Positions 33,459-43,262 of a stretch of DNA of 64,000 bases are shown piece by piece. Within the stretch, counting starts at the first letter, position 1. Each line of letters begins with the position of its first letter. Under the pieces are notes generated by a model, which ran no database searches, had not been told where the DNA came from, and was given only the letters and a program-made list of their open reading frames with translations. Location: contig JAFZQO010000053.1 of assembly GCA_017620335.1 (NCBI GenBank), forward strand, positions 1 through 64,000. The letters run 5' to 3'. The stretch is from Bacteroidales bacterium (GTDB lineage Bacteria > Bacteroidota > Bacteroidia > Bacteroidales > UBA932). The position numbers and the translations under genes are program-made.

Positions 33459-34130
33459 TTATTTCGTGAGGTAGTCCTCGACGAACTGGCCGTCACGCAT
33501 GAAGAGGGTACGGTCGCACATGCGGGCGAGCTCCGGATCGTGCGTGACTATGACGATGGTCTGCCCGAACCTTTCCCGGAGGGAGAAGAACAAATTGTGT
33601 ATCTCGTCCTTGGTGCGGGTGTCGAGGTTGCCGGAAGGTTCGTCGGCGAAGAGGATGGCGGGGCTGTTCACCAGCGCACGGGCTATCGCCACGCGCTGCT
33701 GCTCGCCGCCGGACAGTTCGGAGGGCTTGTGGCCTTCCCTTTCGGAAAGGCCCATGACCCCGAGCAGTTCTCGAGCCTCGGAGCGCGCCTGCTTCTCGCC
33801 CTTCCCGGCGATCAGCGCCGGAATCATCACGTTCTCAAGCGAAGTGAACTCCGGAAGCAGGTGATGGAACTGGAACACGAAGCCCAGCCTCAGGTTGCGG
33901 AAGACCGAAAGCTCCTTGCTCCCGAGCGCCAGCACGTCATGCCCGTCGATGACGAGCCGGCCGGCGTCGGGCGTGGAAAGCGTGCCAAGGATCTGAAGCA
34001 ATGTGGACTTGCCCGCCCCCGACGCGCCCATGATGGAGACTATCTCGCCTTGGGACGCCTCGAAACTGACTCCCTTCAGCACCTTCAGCGTACCGAAGGA
34101 CTTCTCTATGTTCTCTGCCTGGATGATCAT
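33459..34130 (-). CDS. lolD: ABC transporter ATPase of the LolD/MacB type
   Basis: This 223-residue ATPase has Walker [10 protein letters not shown], the signature [15 protein letters not shown] and Walker [13 protein letters not shown], with a His switch in VTHDPELA. The LolD-like segment ([24 protein letters not shown]) is characteristic of the lipoprotein-release ATPase that drives LolCE. No permease gene is adjacent, which is common in Bacteroidota. The start is the Met of [22 protein letters not shown] box 4 bases upstream supports this and excludes the longer upstream frame. Confidence 0.87.
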   Translation of the reverse strand: MIIQAENIEKSFGTLKVLKGVSFEASQGEIVSIMGASGAGKSTLLQILGTLSTPDAGRLVIDGHDVLALGSKELSVFRNLRLGFVFQFHHLLPEFTSLENVMIPALIAGKGEKQARSEARELLGVMGLSEREGHKPSELSGGEQQRVAIARALVNSPAILFADEPSGNLDTRTKDEIHNLFFSLRERFGQTIVIVTHDPELARMCDRTLFMRDGQFVEDYLTK

Positions 34131-34134
34131 GGCC

Positions 34135-34142
34135 CAAAGGTA
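34135..34142 (-). promoter_or_regulatory. -7 box of the lolD-like gene
   Basis: TACCTTTG on the minus strand matches TANNTTTG and ends 4 bases before the ATG, predicting a leaderless mRNA. It lies directly after the T run of the upstream terminator. Confidence 0.5.
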
Positions 34143-34150
34143 TGAAAAAA

Positions 34151-34175
34151 AAGGGACACTTGCCATAAGTGTCCC
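34151..34175 (-). terminator. Intrinsic terminator of the Spy-like operon
   Basis: GGGACACTT (34153-34161) pairs with AAGTGTCCC (34167-34175). On the minus strand the stem is followed by a run of eight T residues. It ends the sigma/anti-sigma/Spy-like operon just upstream of the lolD-like gene. Confidence 0.8.
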
Positions 34176-34199
34176 CTTTTCATACAATTCCAATTATAA

Positions 34200-34757
34200 T
34201 TAATTATTACCTCTCTGCTGGTTTCCTCTCTGCTGGGAGCGGTTGTTGTTCGGTGCGGGGAACCCTCCGCCCGGCTGCCCGCCCATGGGCTGGCGCAGCC
34301 TGTTGATCTGCGACTGGCGGAACTTCTCCTCGCCTATGTACAACTTGCCCACCTTCTCCGCCGGGAGGACATTGAGATACTCCTTGAGGTACTTGGCCGA
34401 CACGTTCTGGTCGTCGACGGCCTTGGTGTACTTCTCCAGGAGGGCGTTGATCTCGCGGCCGGTCTTGCCGTCACGGAGCGCCTTGTCAAGCTCCGCGAAG
34501 GCCTTCATCGACGCTTCGATGGCTTCACGCTGCTCCTTCTGGGCCTGGTTGTAAAGGGGCCAGAAGGTCTGCGCCTCCTTCGGGGTGAGGGACATCTCGT
34601 TGGTGAGGAAGGCTATCTTCTCGCTCTCGAGCCTCTCCTGCCACTGCTTGGCGAAATCGCCCATGCCGTTCCTGTTCTGATTCTGGTTCTGGCCGGATGC
34701 CGAAGCCGTAAGGACTAGAAGGGCCGAGAACAATATGGCGCGTATCAAAGTTTTCAT
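34200..34757 (-). CDS. Spy/CpxP-like periplasmic protein associated with an ECF sigma operon
   Basis: This 185-residue exported protein has a signal peptide ending near ASASG. The mature part is helical, with IAFLTNEMSLTPKEAQTFWP, a motif typical of Bacteroidota periplasmic proteins linked to ECF sigma factors and distantly like Spy/CpxP. The C-terminus is a disordered, Gln/Asn/Gly-rich tail (FPAPNNNRSQQRGNQQRG). It follows the anti-sigma gene by 3 bases. It is a likely envelope-stress sensor or chaperone for this sigma system. Confidence 0.78.
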   Translation of the reverse strand: MKTLIRAILFSALLVLTASASGQNQNQNRNGMGDFAKQWQERLESEKIAFLTNEMSLTPKEAQTFWPLYNQAQKEQREAIEASMKAFAELDKALRDGKTGREINALLEKYTKAVDDQNVSAKYLKEYLNVLPAEKVGKLYIGEEKFRQSQINRLRQPMGGQPGGGFPAPNNNRSQQRGNQQRGNN

Positions 34758-34760
34758 AAC

Positions 34761-35192
34761 TTATTGATTTAGAAGGTAAGCGATATAATCTACGGAAGTG
34801 CCGGAAGAGAGCAGGTACTCAACTACGTCGTCCTCGGAGCTGCTCTCAGGGGTATAAAGGTCCATCGGAGCGTCATCATAGATGGCGTAAGGATTCGTCA
34901 TCGGGATGAGTTCAGCCATATAGTAGTATTCCGGGTAGGCAAACTCCGCGTCGGCGGGAGCATGGTTCCTTCCCAGGAAGAAATTGCCCACGGCAAAAGC
35001 CATCAGCATGCAGGCCGCGAGGGCGACATACGGCCTTACCCGGGTCCAGAACGGCACCGTGACAACGGGCGCCGGAGCGGCCAGGGGATGCTCGGAAGGA
35101 ATGGCTTCGAGACGCTTCTGGAGCGAATCGAAATACCCTTCCGGTACCTTGAATGTGTTCTTCATCTCTTTCATAACCGAAACCTTAGACAT
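34761..35192 (-). CDS. Single-pass anti-sigma factor-like protein
   Basis: This 143-residue protein starts with a short cytoplasmic domain containing FKVPEGYFDSLQKRLEAIP, a pattern common at the start of Bacteroidota anti-sigma proteins. One membrane helix follows (about residues 52-72, VALAACMLMAFAVGNFFL) and then an acidic periplasmic tail (DLYTPESSSEDDVVEYLL). It lies between the sigma gene and the Spy-like gene. The start could also be the Met at 35174. Unlike the three dual-membrane proteins in this window it has no beta-barrel, so this operon is the conventional form. Confidence 0.78.
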   Translation of the reverse strand: MSKVSVMKEMKNTFKVPEGYFDSLQKRLEAIPSEHPLAAPAPVVTVPFWTRVRPYVALAACMLMAFAVGNFFLGRNHAPADAEFAYPEYYYMAELIPMTNPYAIYDDAPMDLYTPESSSEDDVVEYLLSSGTSVDYIAYLLNQ

Positions 35193-35209
35193 TGAAGGGC
35201 GGTACAGGT

Positions 35210-35761
35210 TTAAAGCCCGTCGTTAAAATTCTCCTTCAATTCCTTCTTTATCTTCTCATAGGCAAAGTGATACGAGGCCTTGAGCGCTCCGACGGACGAT
35301 CCCATGATCTCGGAGATCTCCTCGTACGACAGTTCCTGATAGTACCGTAGGCAGAAAACCGCCTTCTGTTTCTGCGGCAGTTTCTGGATGGCCTTGCTCA
35401 ACTGGAGCTCGAGTTCGTCCCCGTTGAACCAGGGGTCGTCCTCGACCTTCTTCACCTGATTGTCCGCGAGGCTCTCGAAAGAGAGGGCCGAGCGGACCTT
35501 CTGCTTGCCGAGGAAGTTCAGGGCGACGTTGGTGGCGATGCGATACAGCCATGTATAGAACTGCGCTTCCCCCCGGAAGGAAGGGAGCGCAGTCCATACT
35601 TTCACGAAAATGTCCTGCAGGAGATCGTCGGTATCCTCATGGGAGCAGACCAGGGAGCGGACGTGCCAGTAGAGCCGCTCGCTATAGTTCTTGACGATTT
35701 CGTTGAACGCCCTCTGCTGCTGCCCGTCGCGGTACAGTTCGAGGATCTCCTTGTCGGTCAT
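35210..35761 (-). CDS. ECF RNA polymerase sigma factor (conventional operon)
   Basis: This 183-residue protein has sigma region 2 (LVCSHEDTDDLLQDIFVKVW, YTWLYRIATNVALNFL) and region 4 (LPQKQKAVFCLRYYQELSYEEISEIMG). It belongs to the RpoE-like ECF group. Its start codon follows the transketolase stop codon with no base between, so it may be co-transcribed with or translationally coupled to that gene. Downstream are its probable anti-sigma gene and a Spy-like gene. Confidence 0.93.
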   Translation of the reverse strand: MTDKEILELYRDGQQQRAFNEIVKNYSERLYWHVRSLVCSHEDTDDLLQDIFVKVWTALPSFRGEAQFYTWLYRIATNVALNFLGKQKVRSALSFESLADNQVKKVEDDPWFNGDELELQLSKAIQKLPQKQKAVFCLRYYQELSYEEISEIMGSSVGALKASYHFAYEKIKKELKENFNDGL

Positions 35762-36715
35762 TTACTTCCTTGCAATCGCTTTCTTGGCGGCCTCCACGAT
35801 GTGGTCGGCATCAAGGCCATAAGCCTTCATGAGCTCGGCCGGCGATCCGGACTGTCCGAACTTGTCGCCGCCGTTGACGAACTCCATCGGGGTGGGAGCC
35901 TTGCGGGCGAGGACGCCGGCGATGAGCTCGCCGAGGCCTCCGTGCATGCTGTGCTCCTCGGCCACCACCACTGCCTTCGTCTTCAAAGCTGATGCCAGGA
36001 CGGCCTCTTCGTCGAGGGGCTTGATGGTCGCGATGTCGATGATCTCGGCGCTGATGCCCTGCTCCTCGAGGGCCTTGCAGGCCTGGAGGGCCTCCCACAC
36101 GAGGTGTCCGGTAGCGAAAATGGTGACGTCGGTGCCCTCCTCTAAGACGATGGCCTTGCCGATCTCGAACTTCTGGTCGGCGGGGGTGAAGATGGGGACG
36201 GAAGGACGGCCGAAACGGAGATAGACGGGGCCGACATACTCGGCGGCGGCGATGGTCGCGGCCTTGGTCTGGTTGTAATCGCAGGGGTTGATGACCACCA
36301 TGCCGGGAAGGGCGCGCATAAGGGCGACGTCCTCCATGGTCTGGTGCGTGGCGCCGTCCTCGCCAAGGGTGATGCCGGCGTGCGAAGAAGCGATCTTCAC
36401 GTTGGTATGGCCGTAGGCGACCTCCTGGCGGACCTGGTCATAGACGCGGCCGGTGACGAACTCGGCGAACGAGCCGATGAACGGGATCTTGCCGGTGAGC
36501 GAGAGGCCGGCGGCGGCGCCGACCATGTTGGCCTCGGCGATGCCGCACTCAACGAAGCGCTCGGGGAACTCGGCGGCGAATTTCTCCATCTTGAGGGAAG
36601 GGAGCAGGTCGGCGGTCATGGCGACGACGGCGGGATTCTGCTTTCCGGCCTCGTAGAGACCGTCTCCGAATCCGCTGCGGGTATCCTTCTTTCCAGTGAC
36701 AATATATTCTTTCAT
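35762..36715 (-). CDS. Transketolase, C-terminal subunit
   Basis: This 317-residue protein matches the C-terminal half of transketolase, with the pyrimidine-binding and regulatory domains. Landmarks are CGIAEANMVGAAAGLSLTG, the ITLGEDGATHQTMEDVALMR stretch, VINPCDYNQTKAA and a C-terminal VAEEHSMHGGLGE. It works with the N-terminal half encoded 19 bases upstream in the pentose phosphate pathway. Its stop codon directly abuts the sigma gene. Confidence 0.93.
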   Translation of the reverse strand: MKEYIVTGKKDTRSGFGDGLYEAGKQNPAVVAMTADLLPSLKMEKFAAEFPERFVECGIAEANMVGAAAGLSLTGKIPFIGSFAEFVTGRVYDQVRQEVAYGHTNVKIASSHAGITLGEDGATHQTMEDVALMRALPGMVVINPCDYNQTKAATIAAAEYVGPVYLRFGRPSVPIFTPADQKFEIGKAIVLEEGTDVTIFATGHLVWEALQACKALEEQGISAEIIDIATIKPLDEEAVLASALKTKAVVVAEEHSMHGGLGELIAGVLARKAPTPMEFVNGGDKFGQSGSPAELMKAYGLDADHIVEAAKKAIARK

Positions 36716-36734
36716 GGTAATGTCGTTTTAAGGA

Positions 36735-37577
36735 TTAATAATCACCGAGGGTCTCCTCGAGCTGGGCGAGGGCGGCGTCGCGCTGCTCAGCGGACGGGGC
36801 CTTGCCGTGCCACTTGTGCGTACCGGCCATGAAGTCGACTCCGTGGCCCATCTCGGTCTTGAGAAGGATCATCGAGGGCTTGCCCACGGAAGCCTTCGCT
36901 ATATCGAAAGCGGCGAGGATCTTCTCGAAATCATGTCCGTCGTCGACTACGATGACGTTCCAGCCGAAAGCGCTCCACTTGTCGGCGAGGTCGCCCAGTC
37001 CGCCGACGTTCTCGACGGCGCCGTCGATCTGCTGGCCGTTCCAGTCGGTGAAGGCGATGAGGTTGTCCAGCTTGTGGTGGGCGGCGAAGATGGCCGCCTC
37101 CCAGATCTGTCCTTCTTCGCTCTCGCCGTCGCCAAGGAGGCTGAAGACATAGTTCTTCTCACCGTCCATCTTCTTGCCAAGGGCGAAGCCGATGGCGGCG
37201 GACAGGCCCTGTCCGAGGGAACCTGAAGGCTGGAATACTCCCGGAAGGCCGGTCTCCACGCAGGGGTGTCCCTGGAGGCGGGTGCCGAACTTGCGGAGGG
37301 TGCCGAGCTCTGCCGGCGGGAAATAACCCGCCCTGGAAAGGGTGGCGTAATAAACGGGGGCCAGGTGGCCGGCGGAGAGGACGAATACGTCGGCGTCCTT
37401 GCCGCTGCGGCTCCAGTTGGCCGGATCATGCTTCATCACGTGGAAATAGAGAGCCGTCATCACATCGGTGCTGCTGAGCGATCCGCCGGGATGGCCGGAC
37501 CCTGCCTCACAAACCATCCGGACGATGTCGCGCCGGATCTGGGATGCGGTTCTGGTCAGTTCTTGTACAGTGGACAT
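36735..37577 (-). CDS. Transketolase, N-terminal subunit
   Basis: This 280-residue protein carries the thiamine-diphosphate-binding half, with CEAGSGHPGGSLSSTDVMTAL at the start and GDGESEEGQIWEAAIFAAHH for cofactor and metal binding. IAFTDWNGQQIDG also fits. Together with the next gene it makes a split transketolase, which transfers two-carbon units between sugar phosphates. A TAACTTTG box upstream (37611-37618) is the likely promoter of the operon. Confidence 0.93.
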   Translation of the reverse strand: MSTVQELTRTASQIRRDIVRMVCEAGSGHPGGSLSSTDVMTALYFHVMKHDPANWSRSGKDADVFVLSAGHLAPVYYATLSRAGYFPPAELGTLRKFGTRLQGHPCVETGLPGVFQPSGSLGQGLSAAIGFALGKKMDGEKNYVFSLLGDGESEEGQIWEAAIFAAHHKLDNLIAFTDWNGQQIDGAVENVGGLGDLADKWSAFGWNVIVVDDGHDFEKILAAFDIAKASVGKPSMILLKTEMGHGVDFMAGTHKWHGKAPSAEQRDAALAQLEETLGDY

Positions 37578-37610
37578 ATCGTTAAATTGATTAAGATGAT
37601 TTCAAACATA

Positions 37611-37618
37611 CAAAGTTA
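37611..37618 (-). promoter_or_regulatory. -7 box of the transketolase operon
   Basis: TAACTTTG on the minus strand matches TANNTTTG, about 33 bases before the start codon. No clear -33 TTTG is seen. Confidence 0.45.
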
Positions 37619-37632
37619 ACATTATTTTAGAT

Positions 37633-37640
37633 TATATTTG
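37633..37640 (+). promoter_or_regulatory. -7 box of lepA
   Basis: TATATTTG is a perfect TANNTTTG box 21 bases before the lepA start. The -33 region does not contain a good TTTG. Confidence 0.5.
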
Positions 37641-37661
37641 CACAGAAATTGACCCCTTGCG

Positions 37662-39452
<1,791 letters not shown>

Positions 39453-39468
39453 TCCCCCGGGGCAAAAC

Positions 39469-39495
39469 GGGAATGAAAAAGGCTTTTTCATTCCC
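39469..39495 (+). terminator. Terminator hairpin of lepA
   Basis: A perfect 12-bp stem (39469-39480 with 39484-39495, loop GGC) comes 16 bases after the lepA stop codon. The T run is inside the descending arm. Confidence 0.65.
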
Positions 39496-39513
39496 ATTCG
39501 GCTGAAAAAACGA

Positions 39514-39550
39514 AAAACGGGAATAGAAAAGACGATTCTATTCCCGTTTT
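39514..39550 (-). terminator. Terminator of the second sigma/dual-membrane operon
   Basis: A perfect 15-bp stem (39514-39528 with 39536-39550, loop AAGACGA) is followed on the minus strand by a short T run. It sits 17 bases beyond the stop codon of the dual-membrane anti-sigma-like gene. It shares the arm GGGAAT(G/A) with the neighbouring lepA hairpin. Confidence 0.7.
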
Positions 39551-39567
39551 GTGATTCTGTAGCGTTG

Positions 39568-40839
39568 CTAGAGGTTGAACCGGACGCCGACTTCGTAGTT
39601 CAGCATGAAGGGATGCTTGGTGCGGATGCTGGAAGGCTGTCCGCAGTCGAAGTAATAACGCGCGCTCGGGTCGAGATACAGGCCGAGATGCTTTCCGACA
39701 AGGAACTCGAGGCCCAAGCCGCCCGCCGCCGACCACTGGATGCCGCTGATATCCTCCTTGTAGAAGATGTCGCCGGCGTCGCTCTTGATGCGGTAGCGGT
39801 TGGAGATGCCGCGCTCGGCCGTACCGCCTCCCCAGGCATAGAAATGGAGGTTCCCGCTGTTGAGGATGTTGAAATAGACGTTGACCGGTATGCCGATGTA
39901 ATGGATGTCGTGGACTATCTCGGAATTGATGGAGCGGATCATGTCGGACTCGACCTCGGTGTAGGTGCCGTTGAAGGTATTGGAGAGGAGCGACCAGTTG
40001 AGGCCGGTGCCGACCGACCAGCGGTCGGTAAGGTTGAATCTGACGCTTGCTCCGACGGTCAGGGGGATGGCGTAGGAGGACGAGCCCTTCTCCTCGATGC
40101 CCGTGCGGCTCTTGATGCCGGAGGCGGGAGAGCGGAGCTGGCGGATACTGGTGCCGTTGAAGTCGTTGGTCATGGCATTGCCGGAAAGACCGAACGACAT
40201 GCGGTCGGTCAGCGACGGAGCGGTCTCCTCCTCATACTCCCACGCGAACGGGTCGGCGGGATTGAAGGTGGTGACGGGCTTCTCCTGACGGGTATTGTCC
40301 TTATTCTCAACTACTTTGACTTCCTGCTCGGCGGCAGCCACAGCTGCCTCGGGAGCCGCTTCAACCTCTTCAGGAACGACTTCGGAGGCTTCCGCGGCTT
40401 CCTCCTCAACGGGAACGAAGCTGTCTGAGGGCGTCACGGCCGAAGGGACGGAGGCAGTGGCGGCGGGACGCCGCACGGCCTGCTCCGGGACGGAGGCCAG
40501 GGCCGCGCCGGACGACGCCGCGATCTGCTCCTCGATGTCCGGGACGGCCTCCGCCTCGGGAACGTCCGCCTTGCGGACCTCCTCGACGACCTCGGCGGTA
40601 CGGACGGGCTCCAGCGCCTTCTCGCGGCCGGTGAAGATGAAGATGCCGGACAGCACGGCCGCGACTGCAGCCACACAGGCGGCGGCCCGCCACCACCCGA
40701 GGGTGACGACCTTCCTGCGATCCCTGCGGTCGAGCTCTCCGCTCACTGCATCCCAAACACGCGAAGGAACAGCTTCCTCCGCATCCTGGAGCATCCGCTT
40801 CAGTTCGAGATCGAAATCCGTGTATTTGTCGTTCTGCAT
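39568..40839 (-). CDS. Dual membrane-spanning anti-sigma-like protein with C-terminal beta-barrel (pair C)
   Basis: This 423-residue protein has a cytoplasmic start (FDLELKRMLQDAEEAVPSRV, then WDAVSGELDRR) and one membrane helix (about residues 50-70). The linker of about 140 residues is rich in Glu, Ala, Val and Pro. A C-terminal outer-membrane beta-barrel (about 215-423) ends in a Phe-x-Leu type strand (YEVGVRFNL). The linker here carries no dispersed repeat, unlike its two paralogues. It follows its sigma gene with a 1-base gap. The architecture fits the Dma family of Bacteroides. Confidence 0.82.
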   Translation of the reverse strand: MQNDKYTDFDLELKRMLQDAEEAVPSRVWDAVSGELDRRDRRKVVTLGWWRAAACVAAVAAVLSGIFIFTGREKALEPVRTAEVVEEVRKADVPEAEAVPDIEEQIAASSGAALASVPEQAVRRPAATASVPSAVTPSDSFVPVEEEAAEASEVVPEEVEAAPEAAVAAAEQEVKVVENKDNTRQEKPVTTFNPADPFAWEYEEETAPSLTDRMSFGLSGNAMTNDFNGTSIRQLRSPASGIKSRTGIEEKGSSSYAIPLTVGASVRFNLTDRWSVGTGLNWSLLSNTFNGTYTEVESDMIRSINSEIVHDIHYIGIPVNVYFNILNSGNLHFYAWGGGTAERGISNRYRIKSDAGDIFYKEDISGIQWSAAGGLGLEFLVGKHLGLYLDPSARYYFDCGQPSSIRTKHPFMLNYEVGVRFNL

Positions 40840-40840
40840 C

Positions 40841-41446
40841 TTACTTATACTTCTTTATCCTGTTCTGCAACATGACCCTTGCGCGCTGCAACTGCGAGCG
40901 GGAGGTGGCTTCGGATATGCCGAGCATGCGGCTGATCTCCTTGTGCGAGTATCCTTCCACCAGCGCGAGGTTCAAGACCGTCCTGAACCCGGGCGGGAGT
41001 TCCGCGACCATTCCCATCAGCTCCTTGTACGAAATGCTCTGCAGGGCTGAAACATCACCGCCGGATATGCTTCTGGCGCTCTCGATGTCCTCGCTCTGCT
41101 TCATCACGTCGTTCCTGCGCAGAGTCATGAGTGCAGTATTGACAAAGATCTTCCGGGCCCAGCCTTCGAAGGAACCCTCCCCCGAATAACTGTCCAGCTT
41201 CGAAAACAGGGAGATGAACCCCTCCTGGAGCACATCCTCTGCCGCCTCCCTGCCCCCCATGTAGCGTATGCACAAAGGGAACATCTTGGAAGACAACGAA
41301 TCGAACAACGCCTTCTGGGCAGCCCTGTCACCCTTCTTGCACCGGGCGATGATCTGCTGCTCGTTTAGGGTCGTCACGTCTTTCGAAGTCTGGTTCTGGG
41401 TTATTTCCCGTGTGTTAAGATGCGTTTTGTTTCCAAAATGTTGCAT
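40841..41446 (-). CDS. ECF RNA polymerase sigma factor (pair C)
   Basis: This protein of up to 201 residues has sigma region 2 (FPLCIRYMGGREAAEDVLQE, FEGWARKIFVNTALMTL) and region 4 (LPPGFRTVLNLALVEGYSHK, EISRMLGISEATSRSQLQRA). The region 2-4 linker is short. The start is uncertain because the first ~28 residues (up to TTLNEQQIIARC) are not conserved sigma sequence and may be untranslated. It is coupled to the dual-membrane protein gene downstream. Confidence 0.9.
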   Translation of the reverse strand: MQHFGNKTHLNTREITQNQTSKDVTTLNEQQIIARCKKGDRAAQKALFDSLSSKMFPLCIRYMGGREAAEDVLQEGFISLFSKLDSYSGEGSFEGWARKIFVNTALMTLRRNDVMKQSEDIESARSISGGDVSALQSISYKELMGMVAELPPGFRTVLNLALVEGYSHKEISRMLGISEATSRSQLQRARVMLQNRIKKYK

Positions 41447-41528
41447 GACACACTGACAATTTTTGCAAACCCGGTACGAAATTAGTTAAAATATCAGAAA
41501 CAAGCCTCAGCGAAACGAAATAAAGTAG

Positions 41529-41536
41529 TATTTTTG
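41529..41536 (+). promoter_or_regulatory. -7 box of the TPR-envC operon
   Basis: TATTTTTG matches TANNTTTG and ends 4 bases before the ATG at 41541, another near-leaderless start. No -33 TTTG is seen at 19-21 bases. Confidence 0.45.
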
Positions 41537-41540
41537 TATC

Positions 41541-43262
41541 ATGAACAAGACCGCGCTTATTCTATATATTCTTATGGTCCTTACCCTTTCCGCGCCTTTT
41601 TCAAGGGCGCAGGGAAGGGTTTCCTCCTTAAAGGATACGGCTGAATCGCTGCTCGTGGACGCCGTCCAGGAATATGACGCCGGAAACACCGAAGCCGCCC
41701 TGGCCCGCCTCTCGGTCATCACCGAAGCCTTCCCGGACAACGACGCGGCGCATTATTACACGGCCCTCTGCCGCATCAGGCAGAATGATGCCGGAGCGGC
41801 GGTGAAGGAACTCGTCGAAGCCTCGCGCCTCGACCCGGCCAACTATTGGTACAAGGACCGCCTTGCCACCCTCTATGCCATGACCGGACAGGACGACGCG
41901 GCCGTGGAGGTCTATGAGTCGCTCCTGAAGGACCACCCCCGCAAGACCGAACTGTATTATTCCCTCGTCAACCTGTATGCGCGCCAGAACCGTCTGGAAA
42001 AGGTAATCGAGACGCTGGACGAGATAGAGACGATGATGGGTCGCGACGAGCAGACTGCCCTCGCCCGCTACGACATCCTGATGCATCAGGACAAGGCTGA
42101 GGAAGCATTCAAGGTCCTGGAGGATCTCAATGAAGAGATGCCTTCGCCGCAGACACTGACCATGATGGGCGACGCCAGTATCGCCGGACCCGACGATTCG
42201 CTGGCCATGGCTTATTACGACCAGGCGCTTGCCCTGGATTCGGAGTACGCCCCGGCCCTGCTCGGCAAGTCCGAGATATACCGCATGCGCCGTTCGTTCG
42301 GTGGATTCTTCGAAACTCTCAGCCGCTTCGTCGGCAGCCCTTCCGTCCCCGCCCGCATGAAGAGCCAGTACCTGACCGAACTCACCGACCGCATGGACGG
42401 GCGCTTCTTCCAGAATTACCGTCCACAGCTGGACACCCTCTTCGAGACGGGTGTCCGTACCCATCCGGCAGACTCCTCCATGCTGCTCGCCGCGGGCACA
42501 TATTACTACAGGTCGGACCGCAGGGACCGCGGCATCGGGTTCTTCAAGGCCAACAGCGACAATTATCCGGACGATTTCAACGCCAGGGCGATGTACATCC
42601 AGTCGCTGAGCTACAATGAAGACTGGGACACGCTTCTCACAGCCTCCGAGGAGGCGTACAAGGCCTTCCCGGACGAACCGGCCTTCCTCAACATGAGGGT
42701 GATGGCCTATTACAACATGGAAGACCTTCCCGCCGTCATCGCGGAATGCACCCGCATGGCCGAAGCCTTCAAGGGCAATCCCGACGTGGTGGTGCAGGCA
42801 CTGTCCACTATAGGCGACTGCTATCATCAGATGGACAATGAGAAGGAGGCCTTCAAGGCCTATGAGAAGGCACTCAGGATCAATCCGAATTACGCTCCGG
42901 TCCTTAACAATTACGCCTATTTCCTGTGCATCACGGGCAGGAAGCTTGCAAAGGCTGCGGCAATGAGCAAGCTTACGGTGGAGCAGGAACCGGACAACGC
43001 CACGTATCTGGACACATACGGCTGGATACTCCATCTCCAGAAGAAATCGCAGGAGGCCAAGCCGTATTTCAAGCATGCGATGCTCTACGGCGGCAAGGAC
43101 AGCGCCACCATCCTCGACCATTACGCGGAGGTCCTGTATGCCCTCGGCGAGTATGACCTGGCCAAGGTGTACTGGGACCATGCCCTGAAGAAGGATACCG
43201 AAAACGAGATTCCCGACCTCGCACAGCGTTCGGGAGAAAAACTTAAGGCTGTCGGAAAATGA
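41541..43262 (+). CDS. Exported tetratricopeptide-repeat protein
   Basis: This 573-residue protein has a signal peptide ending near FSRAQ. The rest is about a dozen TPR-type helical repeats, clearest in AVQEYDAGNTEAALARLSVI, KELVEASRLDPANYWYKDRL and KEAFKAYEKALRINPNYAPV. TPR proteins serve as assembly platforms. This one overlaps by 4 bases the gene of an EnvC-type murein hydrolase activator. A role in cell-wall remodelling or division is likely but not proven. Confidence 0.88.
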   Translation: MNKTALILYILMVLTLSAPFSRAQGRVSSLKDTAESLLVDAVQEYDAGNTEAALARLSVITEAFPDNDAAHYYTALCRIRQNDAGAAVKELVEASRLDPANYWYKDRLATLYAMTGQDDAAVEVYESLLKDHPRKTELYYSLVNLYARQNRLEKVIETLDEIETMMGRDEQTALARYDILMHQDKAEEAFKVLEDLNEEMPSPQTLTMMGDASIAGPDDSLAMAYYDQALALDSEYAPALLGKSEIYRMRRSFGGFFETLSRFVGSPSVPARMKSQYLTELTDRMDGRFFQNYRPQLDTLFETGVRTHPADSSMLLAAGTYYYRSDRRDRGIGFFKANSDNYPDDFNARAMYIQSLSYNEDWDTLLTASEEAYKAFPDEPAFLNMRVMAYYNMEDLPAVIAECTRMAEAFKGNPDVVVQALSTIGDCYHQMDNEKEAFKAYEKALRINPNYAPVLNNYAYFLCITGRKLAKAAAMSKLTVEQEPDNATYLDTYGWILHLQKKSQEAKPYFKHAMLYGGKDSATILDHYAEVLYALGEYDLAKVYWDHALKKDTENEIPDLAQRSGEKLKAVGK

